A DNA stretch of 64,000 bases, taken from positions 1-64,000 of the forward strand of contig JAFEBU010000010.1 in assembly GCA_018242505.1 (NCBI GenBank), in the 5' to 3' direction. The notes under the pieces were generated by a model. It saw only the letters and a program-made list of their open reading frames with translations. It ran no database searches and was not told where the DNA came from. This DNA comes from Pseudomonadota bacterium. Its GTDB lineage: Bacteria > Pseudomonadota > Alphaproteobacteria > Reyranellales > Reyranellaceae. The position numbers and the translations under genes are program-made. Shown in pieces: positions 53,491 to 63,206 of this stretch (position 1 is its first letter; every line of letters begins with the position of its first letter).

Positions 53491-53616
53491 TTACATCGAG
53501 GTCACGACGTTGCCGAGGACGTTGGAGAAGGTCGTGCCGAGCGTGGTCATCGCGGTTGCAGTCGCGACGGCAATCAATGCGCGATCAACGTATGTACGCG
53601 ATGACGGTTCTGCCAT
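53491..53616 (-). CDS. 41-residue pilin-like small protein
   Basis: ATG 53616 is preceded by GAGGG at good spacing, and a strong terminator follows, so this short frame is a transcription-unit-like gene. The product MAEPSSRTYVDRALIAVATA continues TAMTTLGTTFSNVLGNVVTSM: a short polar start, one hydrophobic helix and a TLGTTFSNVLGN end. That end resembles Flp/Fap-type pilin tails (LxxLGTxLxxTFxxI), but the prepilin cleavage motif is absent. A small membrane peptide is the safer description. Confidence 0.55.
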   Translation of the reverse strand: MAEPSSRTYVDRALIAVATATAMTTLGTTFSNVLGNVVTSM

Positions 53617-53720
53617 CCGGATCCCTCGGCAAACGGCGAGAACGAGAAATGGAGGACATGGAAGAATCCTCGAAATATCGATTGCCTATCGAAAAGCCTT
53701 GTTCGCCCTTCTGGAGGGTG

Positions 53721-53867
53721 CGCCGAAGCGGAATGGAAGAACGTGCGTAGCAGCGGAGTGAAAGAACATGTGCAAAAGCAGAGTGAAAGAGCGTGCGCCG
53801 AAGTGGAGCGAAAAACGCGCGTCGAAGCAGAGTGGAAGAACGTGCGCTGAAGCGGAGTGAAGGAAAT
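53721..53867. repeat. Tandem 25-bp repeat, about six units
   Basis: Units such as CGCCGAAGCGGAATGGAAG+AACGTG recur with 60-90% identity from 53721 to 53867 without spacers. The alternate strand would encode Ser/Phe-rich repeats (LLRTFFHSASAH) but no gene is evident. A further 18-bp duplication (ATGAGGGCGTTACGCG) lies at about 53945-53980. Confidence 0.75.
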
Positions 53868-54021
53868 TGACTCTGCGACGGGACTATCAAAGCGAACGGG
53901 CCCAAGCGAACATGCCCAAGCGAACAGCGATCCTCTCACGATTGTATGAGGGCGTTACGCGTGCATGAGGGCGTTACGCGCTTCATAACCAGTGTATCCG
54001 GATGGCGGCCCGGTGCGCATT

Positions 54022-54050
54022 TTGACCGATGGCGGCAACTCGGCTAGCTT
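54022..54050 (+). promoter_or_regulatory. Sigma-70-type promoter of the fluoride operon
   Basis: TTGACC (54022-54027), 17-bp spacer, TAGCTT (54045-54050). Transcription would begin near 54058, just before the riboswitch. Confidence 0.6.
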
Positions 54051-54062
54051 GGCCGCAACGAT

Positions 54063-54112
54063 GGGGATGGGGTCCCCCGACAACCGCCGCAGAGGCTGAT
54101 GACTCCTACCGG
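54063..54112 (+). ncRNA. Fluoride riboswitch (crcB motif)
   Basis: GGGGATGGGGTCCCCC, AACCGCC and GGCTGATGACTCCTAC occur in the order and spacing of the fluoride aptamer consensus, directly upstream of two crcB genes. The 3' end CTCCTACCG (54103-54111) can alternatively pair with CGGTAGGAG (54124-54132), which holds the ribosome site TAGGAGG. Fluoride binding should therefore expose translation of the following start. Confidence 0.93.
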
Positions 54113-54137
54113 ACGCAGGAACGCGGTAGGAGGCTGC

Positions 54138-54182
54138 ATGACAAGATTTCGCCGAATGTCTGTCGCGACGGTCGCTTTGTAG
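54138..54182 (+). CDS. Possible 14-codon leader peptide between riboswitch and crcB1
   Basis: ATG 54138 stands four bases behind TAGGAGG, the ribosome site masked by the riboswitch hairpin. The frame reads MTRFRRMSVATVAL and stops at TAG 54180-54182, one base before the crcB1 ATG at 54184, which has no ribosome site of its own. The layout implies that crcB1 is translated by coupling through this peptide. It could also mean a frameshift in a longer crcB1 start. Confidence 0.5.
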   Translation: MTRFRRMSVATVAL

Positions 54183-54183
54183 C

Positions 54184-54600
54184 ATGCACTCGTTGTCGGA
54201 GTGGCTGGCCGGCGGTCTGCTCGTGGCGCTGGGCGCGACGCTTGGTACGCCCGCGCGCTTCTTCATTTCCGGGCTGGTGGCGCAGTGGCTGGGCGAGGTT
54301 TTCCCCTGGGGCACGCTTGTCGTGAACGCGACAGGATGCTTCGTCATGGGGCTGGTCGGCTGGATCGCCGCGGCACGCGGCTTTGCCGGCGGCTCGGCCT
54401 TCTGGCTGCTTGCGGGGGTCGGGTTTCTCGGCAGCTACACGACGGTTTCGTCCTTCGCATTGCAGACGCGGGCGCTGATGCGCGACGGCGAGGGGCGGCT
54501 GGCCCTGGGATATGTCGCCCTGTCGCTGATTCTTTGCCTGGGTGCGGTGGCTCTTGGCTTCGAGCTTGGGCGCGTGCTGTTTTTCGGAGTCGCGCGATGA
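54184..54600 (+). CDS. crcB: Fluoride efflux channel CrcB/Fluc, subunit 1
   Basis: A 138-residue membrane protein with four helices, half of a dual-topology fluoride channel. Signature motifs: LGATLGTPARFF, PWGTLVVNATGCFVMGL (channel Asn) and GFLGSYTTVSSFALQT. It overlaps crcB2 by ATGA. Two different crcB genes in a row usually form a heterodimer with opposite membrane orientation. It is controlled by the fluoride riboswitch upstream. Confidence 0.96.
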   Translation: MHSLSEWLAGGLLVALGATLGTPARFFISGLVAQWLGEVFPWGTLVVNATGCFVMGLVGWIAAARGFAGGSAFWLLAGVGFLGSYTTVSSFALQTRALMRDGEGRLALGYVALSLILCLGAVALGFELGRVLFFGVAR

Positions 54601-55010
54601 CGCGCTGGATCGCGATCAGCAGCGGCCTCGCGCTCTATGCCGCCGTGATCGTCGGCGGCGTTCTGGGCAGCCTGATGCGTTGGATCGTGGCGCTCCTGCT
54701 GCCGCCGACGCTGGCCGGCCTGCCCTGGCCCACCTTGTTCGCCAACGTGACCGGCTGCTTTGTCATCGGCTTCTTCGCCACGCTCACCGCGCCCGACGGC
54801 CGGCTGTTCGTTGGCCCGCGCACGCGGCAGTTCGTCATGACCGGCCTCTGCGGCGGCTACACGACCTTCTCGAGTTTCAGCCTCGAGACCTTCCATTTCC
54901 TCTCCCGGGGCGACCTTCGCCTTGCCGCTGCCTATGTTATCGTTTCGCTCATCGCTTGGTTCGCGGCCGTCTGGCTGGGCGATGCGTTGGCCGAACGCCT
55001 CAACCGCTAA
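54597..55010 (+). CDS. crcB: Fluoride efflux channel CrcB/Fluc, subunit 2
   Basis: A 137-residue four-helix protein, partner of the first: VGGVLGSLMRWIV, LPWPTLFANVTGCFVIGFF and GLCGGYTTFSSFSLETF. ATG 54597 overlaps the crcB1 stop. Expected to export fluoride with crcB1. Confidence 0.96.
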   Translation: MTRWIAISSGLALYAAVIVGGVLGSLMRWIVALLLPPTLAGLPWPTLFANVTGCFVIGFFATLTAPDGRLFVGPRTRQFVMTGLCGGYTTFSSFSLETFHFLSRGDLRLAAAYVIVSLIAWFAAVWLGDALAERLNR

Positions 55011-55022
55011 CGGAGCCTCTCC

Positions 55023-55370
55023 ATGCAAGTCCCCAGGCAAGCGCAGTTGCTGCGCATCTTCATCGGCGAGGACGATCGCCAGGACGGCAAGCCGCTTTAC
55101 GAGGCGATCGTCCTGAAGGCGCGCGAGACGCATATCGCCGGTGCCACCGTGCTGCGCGGCGGCCTGGGCTTCGGCCATTCGAGTCATTTGCACAGCTCCA
55201 AGATCCTGCGCCTCTCCGGCGATCTGCCGCTGATCGTGGAGATCGTCGACAGCCCGGAGAAGATCGCGGCCTTCCTTCCCGTGCTCGACGGCATGATGAG
55301 CGCAAGCAGCGGCCTGGTGACGCTGGAAAACGTCCAGGTCCTGCAATACGGCACCGAGCCGGCGAGCTAG
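55023..55370 (+). CDS. DUF190 (PII-like) protein of the fluoride operon
   Basis: A 115-residue protein, QAQLLRIFIGEDDRQDGKPLYEAIVLKAR, GATVLRGGLGFG and LPLIVEIVDSPEKI, the DUF190 pattern with a PII-like ferredoxin fold. DUF190 genes regularly accompany crcB genes and are thought to regulate or sense; the mechanism is unknown. GGAG lies nine bases before ATG 55023. Confidence 0.93.
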   Translation: MQVPRQAQLLRIFIGEDDRQDGKPLYEAIVLKARETHIAGATVLRGGLGFGHSSHLHSSKILRLSGDLPLIVEIVDSPEKIAAFLPVLDGMMSASSGLVTLENVQVLQYGTEPAS

Positions 55371-55471
55371 TCCCCCGACCTTCAGGCGGCCTTGACCTGC
55401 GGCGGCGGGGCGACCATCTCTGCTGCGTCGGCGATGAGGGAATGAGGCTTCGAGAATGCAAGGACTGCGAC

Positions 55472-55840
55472 GTGGCGCATAGCATTCTCCTCAAATCCCT
55501 GGCTGTCATCCTCGCGCTTGCACTGCCGTTATCGGTGCTGCCGGCGCCGTCCTCGCTGGCGGCCGGACCTGACGACGAGGTCGATGACATGCCGGCCGCC
55601 TTGGCGCCGCAAGGCGGGCCGCTCACCTCGGGAAGGATCGTGGCGATCGACCGCACGGCGCACCAGGTCGAGATCGAGCACGCGCCGATCAAGGAGTTCT
55701 ACATGCAGGCCATGACGATGATCTTCAAGGTCGCCGATCCGAGCCTGCTCTACGGCCTGACGCCCGGCGACAAGATCCGTTTCCGCCTCGAGCGCAGCGG
55801 CCGCAGCTACGTCATCACCCGCATCGAGCACAGCAATTGA
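55472..55840 (+). CDS. CusF-like periplasmic copper-binding protein
   Basis: A 122-residue precursor with a signal peptide (ILLKSLAVILALALPLSVLPAPSSLA) and a CusF-type OB-fold: SGRIVAIDRTAHQVEIEHAPIKEF, AMTMIFKVADPSLLYGLTPGDKIRFRL, YVITRIEH. The Met/His pattern (HAPIK, MTM) is that of Cu(I)/Ag(I) chaperones. GTG 55472 with AAGGA upstream fits the signal peptide; ATG 55442 is the alternative. Confidence 0.82.
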   Translation: MAHSILLKSLAVILALALPLSVLPAPSSLAAGPDDEVDDMPAALAPQGGPLTSGRIVAIDRTAHQVEIEHAPIKEFYMQAMTMIFKVADPSLLYGLTPGDKIRFRLERSGRSYVITRIEHSN

Positions 55841-55924
55841 GGATCACGGGAGCGGTGTATGCTCCCATGAAAAACGGCGGTCCTTGAAAAGGCCGGCCGC
55901 TTCGTTTGACCCGGGGTTGCTTTG

Positions 55925-57172
<1,248 letters not shown>

Positions 57173-57261
57173 CTACTGGCGCCGCCCCGCGACCGCAAGG
57201 CGGGAAGGGGGATAAGGGACGATTTCTCGTAGGCCCGTGCCGTACCGGCCCTAGGGTCGGT

Positions 57262-57927
57262 TCACGCTTTCTGCGGATGGATCGTCTCGCCGCGGGCCAG
57301 CATGGCGACGAACTTCTCGATCCGCGCCGCGCGCGTCTTTTCCGTCTTCGTGTGGTGGATGCGGTAGAGGATGGCGTACCGGTTGGCGCCGTTCAGGGTC
57401 GCGAAGAACGCCTTGGCCTTGGGTTCGGCATCGAGCGCTTTCCTGAGGTCGTCTGGGACGTCGGCCTTGCTCTGGGAGGCGTAGGCGGCGTCCCACCGGC
57501 CGTCCGCCTTCGCGCGATCGATCTCGGCCTGTCCGGCAGGCTTCATCCTTCCCGCCGCGACCAGGCGAAGCGCCGTTTCGCGGTTGATCTGCGACCATCG
57601 GCTCTTCGGTCCGCGCGGCGTGAAGCGGACCAGCCAGAAGGCGTCGTCGAACCTGTCGAGCTGGCCATCGATCCAACCAAAGCACAGCGCGGCTTCGATG
57701 GCGTCCGTCTTGGCGACCGTGGGTTTGCGGTTGGTCTTCTTCCCCTCGATCGTGCAATGCACGGCGTCGCGGGTTTTGGCGACTGCGGGTTTGCGGTTGG
57801 TCTTCTTCGCAAGCTTCAACCACACGCCGGGTGAACTGGCGCCGTGGACCGCCAGCCATTTCTCCCAGGCTGTCCGATCGGCGACCGTTTGGATCGGCAG
57901 TCCCTTGTGCTCGGCCATCTTCACCAT
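57262..57927 (-). CDS. YdeI/OmpD-associated family protein with internal duplication
   Basis: A 221-residue protein: AWEKWLAVHGASSPGVWLKLAKK, ALCFGWIDGQLDRFDDAFWLVRFTPRGPKSRWSQIN and a C-terminal PDDLRKALDAEPKAKAFFATL are the bacteriocin-resistance YdeI/OmdA pattern. Between VWLKLAKK and the ALCFGWIDG core, the KKTNRKPxVAKTxDA segment occurs twice, encoded by near-identical DNA (about 57720-57800), an in-frame tandem duplication absent from usual members. Function in this family is poorly defined. Confidence 0.85.
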   Translation of the reverse strand: MVKMAEHKGLPIQTVADRTAWEKWLAVHGASSPGVWLKLAKKTNRKPAVAKTRDAVHCTIEGKKTNRKPTVAKTDAIEAALCFGWIDGQLDRFDDAFWLVRFTPRGPKSRWSQINRETALRLVAAGRMKPAGQAEIDRAKADGRWDAAYASQSKADVPDDLRKALDAEPKAKAFFATLNGANRYAILYRIHHTKTEKTRAARIEKFVAMLARGETIHPQKA

Positions 57928-57935
57928 TTCACCAT

Positions 57936-58045
57936 TGTCATCCTGAGCATAGCGCAGGATCCAGCATCCGCTCCGAAGACGTTTTGTGAGACGTTTTGTG
58001 GCGCGCGCGAGGCCCTTCGCCGCGCTCGGGACGACAGAAAGGGAC
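57936..58045. repeat. GTCATCCTGAGC...GCTCGGGACGAC extragenic palindrome
   Basis: One member of the second palindrome type in this genome, with a small internal duplication (GACGTTTTGTG) at about 57975-58000. Confidence 0.65.
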
Positions 58046-58100
58046 TAGGGAGGCAGACCCATCTGGTTCCATAGTGAACCATTCCTTATAGGAGGGCGAG

Positions 58101-59822
58101 ATGACCCGAACGGCAGCTTCTTTCATGGTGGAGACCCTGCAGCAGGCGGGGGTGAAGCGCGTTTATGGCGTCGTCGGCGATTCGCTGAACGGCTTCACCG
58201 ACGCTCTGCGCCAGGCCGGGGAGATCGAATGGGTCCATGTGCGGCATGAGGAGGGCGCGGCCTTCGCGGCCGGCGGGGAGGCGCATCTCACGGGCGAGCT
58301 CGCGGTCTGTGCCGGCAGTTGCGGCCCGGGCAACCTGCACCTCATCAACGGCCTGTTCGACTGCCATCGCAGCCGCGTGCCGGTGCTGGCGATTGCCGCG
58401 CACATCCCGTCGAGCGAGATCGGCATCGACTATTTCCAGGCCACGCACCCCGAGATCCTGTTCAAGGAATGCAGTCACTACGTCGAGCTGGTCTCCAATC
58501 CCGGGCAACTGCCGCAGATCCTGCAGCGGGCGATCCGCACCGCCGTCGCCCGGCGTGGCGTGGCCGTGGTGGTCATTCCCGGCGACGTCGCGCTGGGGCA
58601 GATCGAGGCCGAGGTGCCGCGGTGGCTGGCGCCGGCGCGACCGTTGCTGCGGCCCAGTGACGAGGAGCTGGGAAAGCTCGCGGCGCTCCTGAATGAGGGG
58701 CGCCGTGTCACCATGCTCTGCGGCGCGGGCTGCGCCGGCGCGCATGCCGAGGTCGTGGCGCTCGCCGGCAAGCTCAAGGCGCCGATCGTCCATGCCTTCC
58801 GCGGCAAGGAACATCTCGAATACGACAATCCCTACGATGTCGGCATGACCGGCCTCGTCGGCTTCGCCTCCGGCTATGTGGCGATGAAGGACTGCGACAC
58901 GCTCCTGCTGCTGGGCACGGACTTTCCCTATCGGAATTTCTATCCCGAGGGCGCGGCCGTCGCGCAGGTCGACGTGCGGCCGGAGGCGCTGGGCAACCGC
59001 TGCCCGCTCGAGCTCGGCCTGCTGGGCGATGTCGGCGAGACCGTGAAGGCCCTGCTGCCGATGATCGACGAGAAGGCCGACTCGAGCTATCTCGACGCCG
59101 CCTTGCGCCACTACAAGAAGACGCGGCAGGACCTCGATGCCCTGGCCGAAAGCGGCCCCGGGAGCGGCATCGTCCATCCGCAGTACGTGACGCGTCTGGT
59201 GAGCGAGCTCGCGGCCGACGATGCCATCTTCACCTGCGATGTCGGCACGCCTGTCGTCTGGGCGGCGCGTTATCTCGAGATGAACGGCCGTCGCCGCCTC
59301 ATCGGCTCGTTCAACCACGGCTCGATGGCGAACGCGATGCTGCAGGCGATCGGCGCCCAGGCGGCCCATCGCGGGCGGCAGGTCGTGTCGCTGTCGGGCG
59401 ACGGCGGCTTCACCATGATGATGGGCGACTTCATCACGCTGCGGCAACTGGACCTCAACGTGAAGGTGGTCGTGCTCAACAACGGCACGCTGGGCTTCGT
59501 CGAGATGGAGATGAAGGCGAGCGGCTTCCTCGATACCGGTTGCGATCTCGACAATCCGAATTTCGCCGCCATGGCCGAGGCGATGGGCATCAAGGGCGTG
59601 CGGGTCGAGAAGCCGCAGGACCTGAAGGCGGGCCTCGCTGCGGCCTTCGCCCATGACGGGCCGGCGCTGGTCGACGTGGTGAGCGCACGACAGGAACTCG
59701 CCATGCCGCCCAAGGCGACCGCCGGCCAGGCCTACAATTTCGGCCTGTTCACGCTCAAGGCGGTGCTGGACGGCCGCGCCCGCCAACTGATCGACCTCGC
59801 CAAGGTGAACCTGATTCGGTGA
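58101..59822 (+). CDS. poxB: ThDP-dependent pyruvate oxidase/dehydrogenase (PoxB-like)
   Basis: A 573-residue thiamine-diphosphate enzyme: [17 protein letters not shown] and [18 protein letters not shown] (catalytic Glu), [20 protein letters not shown], and the ThDP/Mg site [29 protein letters not shown] (about 430-460). The pattern is PoxB (ubiquinone-dependent pyruvate dehydrogenase), which oxidises pyruvate to acetate at the membrane. AGGAGGG lies before ATG 58101. Confidence 0.9.
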   Translation: MTRTAASFMVETLQQAGVKRVYGVVGDSLNGFTDALRQAGEIEWVHVRHEEGAAFAAGGEAHLTGELAVCAGSCGPGNLHLINGLFDCHRSRVPVLAIAAHIPSSEIGIDYFQATHPEILFKECSHYVELVSNPGQLPQILQRAIRTAVARRGVAVVVIPGDVALGQIEAEVPRWLAPARPLLRPSDEELGKLAALLNEGRRVTMLCGAGCAGAHAEVVALAGKLKAPIVHAFRGKEHLEYDNPYDVGMTGLVGFASGYVAMKDCDTLLLLGTDFPYRNFYPEGAAVAQVDVRPEALGNRCPLELGLLGDVGETVKALLPMIDEKADSSYLDAALRHYKKTRQDLDALAESGPGSGIVHPQYVTRLVSELAADDAIFTCDVGTPVVWAARYLEMNGRRRLIGSFNHGSMANAMLQAIGAQAAHRGRQVVSLSGDGGFTMMMGDFITLRQLDLNVKVVVLNNGTLGFVEMEMKASGFLDTGCDLDNPNFAAMAEAMGIKGVRVEKPQDLKAGLAAAFAHDGPALVDVVSARQELAMPPKATAGQAYNFGLFTLKAVLDGRARQLIDLAKVNLIR

Positions 59823-59835
59823 TCACCTGATTGGT

Positions 59836-59905
59836 GTCATCCCGAGCGAAACGAGGGATCTTTCGCAGCGCCGGATCGAGGATCCCTCGCTTCGTTCGGG
59901 ATGAC
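59836..59905. terminator. Long palindrome behind poxB
   Basis: Arms of 25 bp (59836-59860 and 59881-59905), beginning GTCATCCCGAGCGAA and differing at two positions, form a strong hairpin just after the stop codon. Similar elements occur at about 34390-34460 and 61430-61530. It probably terminates or protects the message. Confidence 0.65.
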
Positions 59906-59964
59906 GCCAGGGAGTGTGGCGCGCGCCCAGCCGGCCCGACATAATTGGTGTTGGAGGAAACGCC

Positions 59965-60954
59965 ATGAAGCAGGTGCTGATCGAGCGCTATGGCACGCCG
60001 TGGGATGTGGCGCGCTGCGCCGACGTGGCGGATGTCGGCGCGCCCGACGCCGACGAGGTCGTGTTCGACGTGCTCGCCTTCCCGATCAATCCGGCCGACA
60101 TGTGGTTCTGCCGCGGCAGCTACCGGCTGAAACCGCCGCTGCCGGCGACGCCGGGGGCGGAGTGCGTCGGTCGCGTGACGGCGGTCGGCGCCAGCGTGAA
60201 GCATGTGAAGCCGGGCGACCTCGTGATCAACCTGCAGCGCGAGAACTGGGCGCAGAAACGCCGCGTGAAGGGCGACGATGCGATCCCGCTGCCGGCCGGC
60301 ATCGACCTCCGGCAGGCGGCGATGGTGCGCATCAATCCGCCCACGGCGGAGCTGATGCTGTCGGACTTCGTCGACCTGAAGGGTGGCGACTGGCTGATCC
60401 AGAATGTCGCCAATTCGGCCGTGGGGCGGCTCGCCATCGTGCTGGCGCACCAGCGCGGCCTGCGCACGGTGAATGTCGTGCGTCGCGCCGGGCTGGCAGA
60501 CGAACTGCGCAGGCTCGGCGCGGATCTCGTGCTGGTCGACGGCGAGGATCTCGCCCGGCGTGTAGCGGCGGAGACACGTGATGCACCGATCCGGCTGGGG
60601 CTGGAGGCGATCGGCGGCGCGGCGACCGGCCGGATCGCCGATTGCCTGGCGACCGACGCCACGCTGGTCCATTACGGTTCGATGAGTGGCGAGAATCCCG
60701 ACGTCAACCGGTCGAACTTCATTTATCGCGGGGTGCGGCTCACCGGCTTCATGCTTGGCCGCTTCCTGGGCCGCCGCAAGCCGGAGAAGATCCGGGAAAT
60801 CTACGCAGCGCTTGCACAACAGGTGATGGACGGTAGGCTGTCGGCGCCGGTGGATACGGTCTATCCGATCGACGACATCAAGCAGGCCCTTGCGCATGCC
60901 GACAGGGGCGGACGCAGCGGCAAGATCCTGGTGTGTCCGAACGGAGCGATCTGA
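59965..60954 (+). CDS. MDR-superfamily zinc-independent reductase (2-enoyl thioester reductase type)
   Basis: A 329-residue NAD(P)-binding reductase. INPADMWFCRGSYRLKPPLPATPGAECVGRV and NLQRENWAQKRRVKGDD resemble mitochondrial-type 2-enoyl thioester reductases (MECR/ETR1), with NVANSAVGRLAIVLAHQRGLRTVNVVRR as the Rossmann part. GGAGG precedes ATG 59965. It is followed 19 bp later by an NTF2-like gene, forming a likely two-gene operon. Confidence 0.87.
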   Translation: MKQVLIERYGTPWDVARCADVADVGAPDADEVVFDVLAFPINPADMWFCRGSYRLKPPLPATPGAECVGRVTAVGASVKHVKPGDLVINLQRENWAQKRRVKGDDAIPLPAGIDLRQAAMVRINPPTAELMLSDFVDLKGGDWLIQNVANSAVGRLAIVLAHQRGLRTVNVVRRAGLADELRRLGADLVLVDGEDLARRVAAETRDAPIRLGLEAIGGAATGRIADCLATDATLVHYGSMSGENPDVNRSNFIYRGVRLTGFMLGRFLGRRKPEKIREIYAALAQQVMDGRLSAPVDTVYPIDDIKQALAHADRGGRSGKILVCPNGAI

Positions 60955-60973
60955 CAAACGCAAGGAGCAAGCG

Positions 60974-61351
60974 ATGAATACCGACGTCGTCGAAATCGAG
61001 AAAGTGCTGCAGGTCTACTTCGATGGCCTGTACGAAGGCGACACCAGGAAGCTCGGTCAGGCTTTCCATCCTGTGTCGCATCTCTACAGCGTCGGCAGCG
61101 ATGGCAAGGCTGTCGACCTGCCGCGCGCCGATTGGTTCAAGAGCGTGGAAAGCCGCCCGTCGGGCAAGGCCAAGGGCAGCGAACGGCGCGACCGTATCGT
61201 GTCGATCGACTTCTCCGGACCGGGCACGGCCTTCGCCAAGGTCGAGTGCCAGCTCCCGCCGCGCTACTTCACCGACTACCTCACGCTCCTGAAGAGCGAC
61301 GGCCGCTGGCAGGTGATCGCCAAGGCCTTCCATGTCGTGACGAAGGAGTAG
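60974..61351 (+). CDS. NTF2-like (putative lumazine-binding) protein
   Basis: A 125-residue protein: VEIEKVLQVYFDGLYEGDTRKLGQAFHP, LYSVGSDGKAVDLPRADWF, FAKVECQLPPRYFTDYLTLLKSDGRWQVIAKAFH. This is the NTF2-fold Lumazine_bd_2 pattern, an uncharacterised small-molecule-binding group. AAGGAG lies before ATG 60974; co-transcribed with the reductase. Confidence 0.88.
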   Translation: MNTDVVEIEKVLQVYFDGLYEGDTRKLGQAFHPVSHLYSVGSDGKAVDLPRADWFKSVESRPSGKAKGSERRDRIVSIDFSGPGTAFAKVECQLPPRYFTDYLTLLKSDGRWQVIAKAFHVVTKE

Positions 61352-61364
61352 CTTCCGTCTCTTA

Positions 61365-61560
61365 ATTCCTCTCCCCCGATCGGGGGAGAGGAGCCAAGAG
61401 AAGAAGTTCAAGATCCCTTGGCTGCGCCTCGGGATGACACCACTCCCGACTCGGGGTGACACCATTCTTGATCCGGGATGACACCATTTTTGATGCGAGA
61501 GTTGGTGTCGTCCCGAGTCGCGCGCGGTAGCCCGCGCGCTGTGCGGTAGTCCGCGCGCTG
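61365..61560. repeat. Extragenic palindromes between convergent genes
   Basis: A CTCTCCCCC/GGGGGAGAG pair (about 61371-61391) and GATGACACC(A) repeats with CGGGATGAC units (61430-61530). They fill the gap before the convergent amidase gene. Confidence 0.65.
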
Positions 61561-61583
61561 TAGCGGGGGATCTTTGATTCCGG

Positions 61584-63098
61584 CTACATCTTCTTCCAGT
61601 CGCCGTCCTGCTCGAAGGCATGGGCGGCGCGGTAGATCGTCGATTCGTCGTAGTCCTTGCCGATCAGCATGAGGCCGACGGGCAGGCCGTCGCTCATCCC
61701 GCAGGGCAGCGACATCGCCGGATGGCCGGTCACGTCGAACGGCGCGGTGTTGCCCACCATCTCGAAGGCGCGCTGGATGTAGAGCGCCAGCGGTGCGTCG
61801 GCCGGCGGGATGGGGGTGGCCTTCATCGGCAGGGTCGGCATCAGCAGGAGGTCGTACTTGCCCAGCACCGAATCGTAGGCGGCCTTGAGCTTGCGCGCGA
61901 GGTTCTGTGCCTTGGCGTAGTAGTGGCCGCGATAGTGCTTGATGAAATACTCGCCGACGAACATCGAGATCTTGAGGCTGTCGGAAAGCTCGTTGGCGCG
62001 GGCGCGCCATCCGGCATGGGCGTCGAGCAGGCTGGTCGTGTAGAGGCCCTTCCAATTGAAGCCCATGCCGTTCCCGCGCATCATCTGCGCCTGCAGGCCT
62101 TCGAGTGCGATCGGCGTCCAGATCGCCGGACCGACCTGGTGCATGGGGATGCTGACCTCGTCCACCGTCGCGCCGATTTTCGCGAAGCGTTCGGCGGCTA
62201 CCCGCACGCGCTCATCGACATCCTTTTCCGAATTGGCATGGCCGAAGCCTTCGTTCACGACGGCGATGCGCAGGCCCTTGGCCGACTTGCCCAGCGCCTC
62301 GGTATAGCGGGCGGTCCTCGGCGCATACTGGCGCGGGTCGAGGCCGTCGGCGCCGGCCAGCACCTCGAGCAGCAGTGCATTGTCGCTCACGTTCGCCGTC
62401 ATCGGACCGGCATGGTCGATGGTCGCCTCGATCGGCATCACGCCGGTGTAGGGCACCAGGCCGTGAGTGGCCTTCATGCCGTAGATGCCGCAGAAGGAGG
62501 CGGGGATGCGGATCGAGCCGCCCTGGTCGCCGCCGATCGCCATGTCCACTTCGCCTGCCGCAACCAGCGCGCCGCTGCCCGACGACGAGCCGCCGGCGGA
62601 GTAGCCCATCTTGTGCGGGTTGTGGACCGCGCCCAGCGCGTTGGTATGGCTGCCGCCCGAGAGGCAGAAGAATTCGCAATGCGCCTTGCCGGCGATGGTC
62701 GCGCCGGCATCGAGCATGCGGGTGACGATCGTGGCGTCGAGGTCGGGCGTGTAGCCTTCGAGCGTCGAGGCGCCGTTCATCATCGGCACGCCGGCGAGGC
62801 AGACATTGTCCTTGAGCACCACGGTCTTGCCGGCGAGCTTGCCGGAGGATGCGCCCTTGACCGTCGTCTTCACGTACCAGGCATTGTACTTGTTCTCCTT
62901 GCCTTCGGGCCGGTGGCCGGGCGTGCGCGGATACTTCACCTCCGGCTTGTCGTCCGGCATCGCCTCCAGGACATCGTAGGCGTCGAAGTTCCCCTTCATC
63001 AGCTCGAGGAACTCCGCCGCCCGCTCGTCGGTCAGCGGAATGGCAAGATCGTCCGCGATGGCCTTGAGCTGGGCCAGCGTCGCGCGCTTCACGGTCAT
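61584..63098 (-). CDS. Amidase (amidase-signature family)
   Basis: A 504-residue amidase. The Ser-cisSer-Lys triad is visible: Lys in [13 protein letters not shown] (about 95), cis-Ser in [16 protein letters not shown] (about 172) and nucleophile Ser in [16 protein letters not shown] (about 195). The N-terminal extension [21 protein letters not shown] is shared with the divergent amidase at 63207 and with nitrile-hydratase-linked amidases. Hydrolyses an aliphatic or aromatic amide; substrate unknown. ATG 63098 follows AAGGAGG. Confidence 0.94.
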   Translation of the reverse strand: MTVKRATLAQLKAIADDLAIPLTDERAAEFLELMKGNFDAYDVLEAMPDDKPEVKYPRTPGHRPEGKENKYNAWYVKTTVKGASSGKLAGKTVVLKDNVCLAGVPMMNGASTLEGYTPDLDATIVTRMLDAGATIAGKAHCEFFCLSGGSHTNALGAVHNPHKMGYSAGGSSSGSGALVAAGEVDMAIGGDQGGSIRIPASFCGIYGMKATHGLVPYTGVMPIEATIDHAGPMTANVSDNALLLEVLAGADGLDPRQYAPRTARYTEALGKSAKGLRIAVVNEGFGHANSEKDVDERVRVAAERFAKIGATVDEVSIPMHQVGPAIWTPIALEGLQAQMMRGNGMGFNWKGLYTTSLLDAHAGWRARANELSDSLKISMFVGEYFIKHYRGHYYAKAQNLARKLKAAYDSVLGKYDLLLMPTLPMKATPIPPADAPLALYIQRAFEMVGNTAPFDVTGHPAMSLPCGMSDGLPVGLMLIGKDYDESTIYRAAHAFEQDGDWKKM

Positions 63099-63143
63099 GG
63101 GTCCTCCTTGTTCGTCGCTGCATCCAGTATGCGTCGAGGAGAG

Positions 63144-63160
63144 TTTACTTGAAAAGTAAA
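63144..63160. promoter_or_regulatory. Palindrome TTTACTT-GAA-AAGTAAA between divergent amidases
   Basis: A perfect 7-bp inverted repeat in the 108-bp divergent promoter region. The TTACTT/AAGTAA form is typical of sites bound by HxlR- or GntR-like repressors. No regulator gene is in view; it may lie outside the window. Confidence 0.5.
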
Positions 63161-63206
63161 ATAATGCGGCCTTAGATCGCGCCAACCAACGAGGGAGCGT
63201 TCAAAT

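Noticed and set aside
53721..53867. Possible CRISPR array
   Set aside because: Units are contiguous 25-mers without spacers and are diverged; no cas genes.
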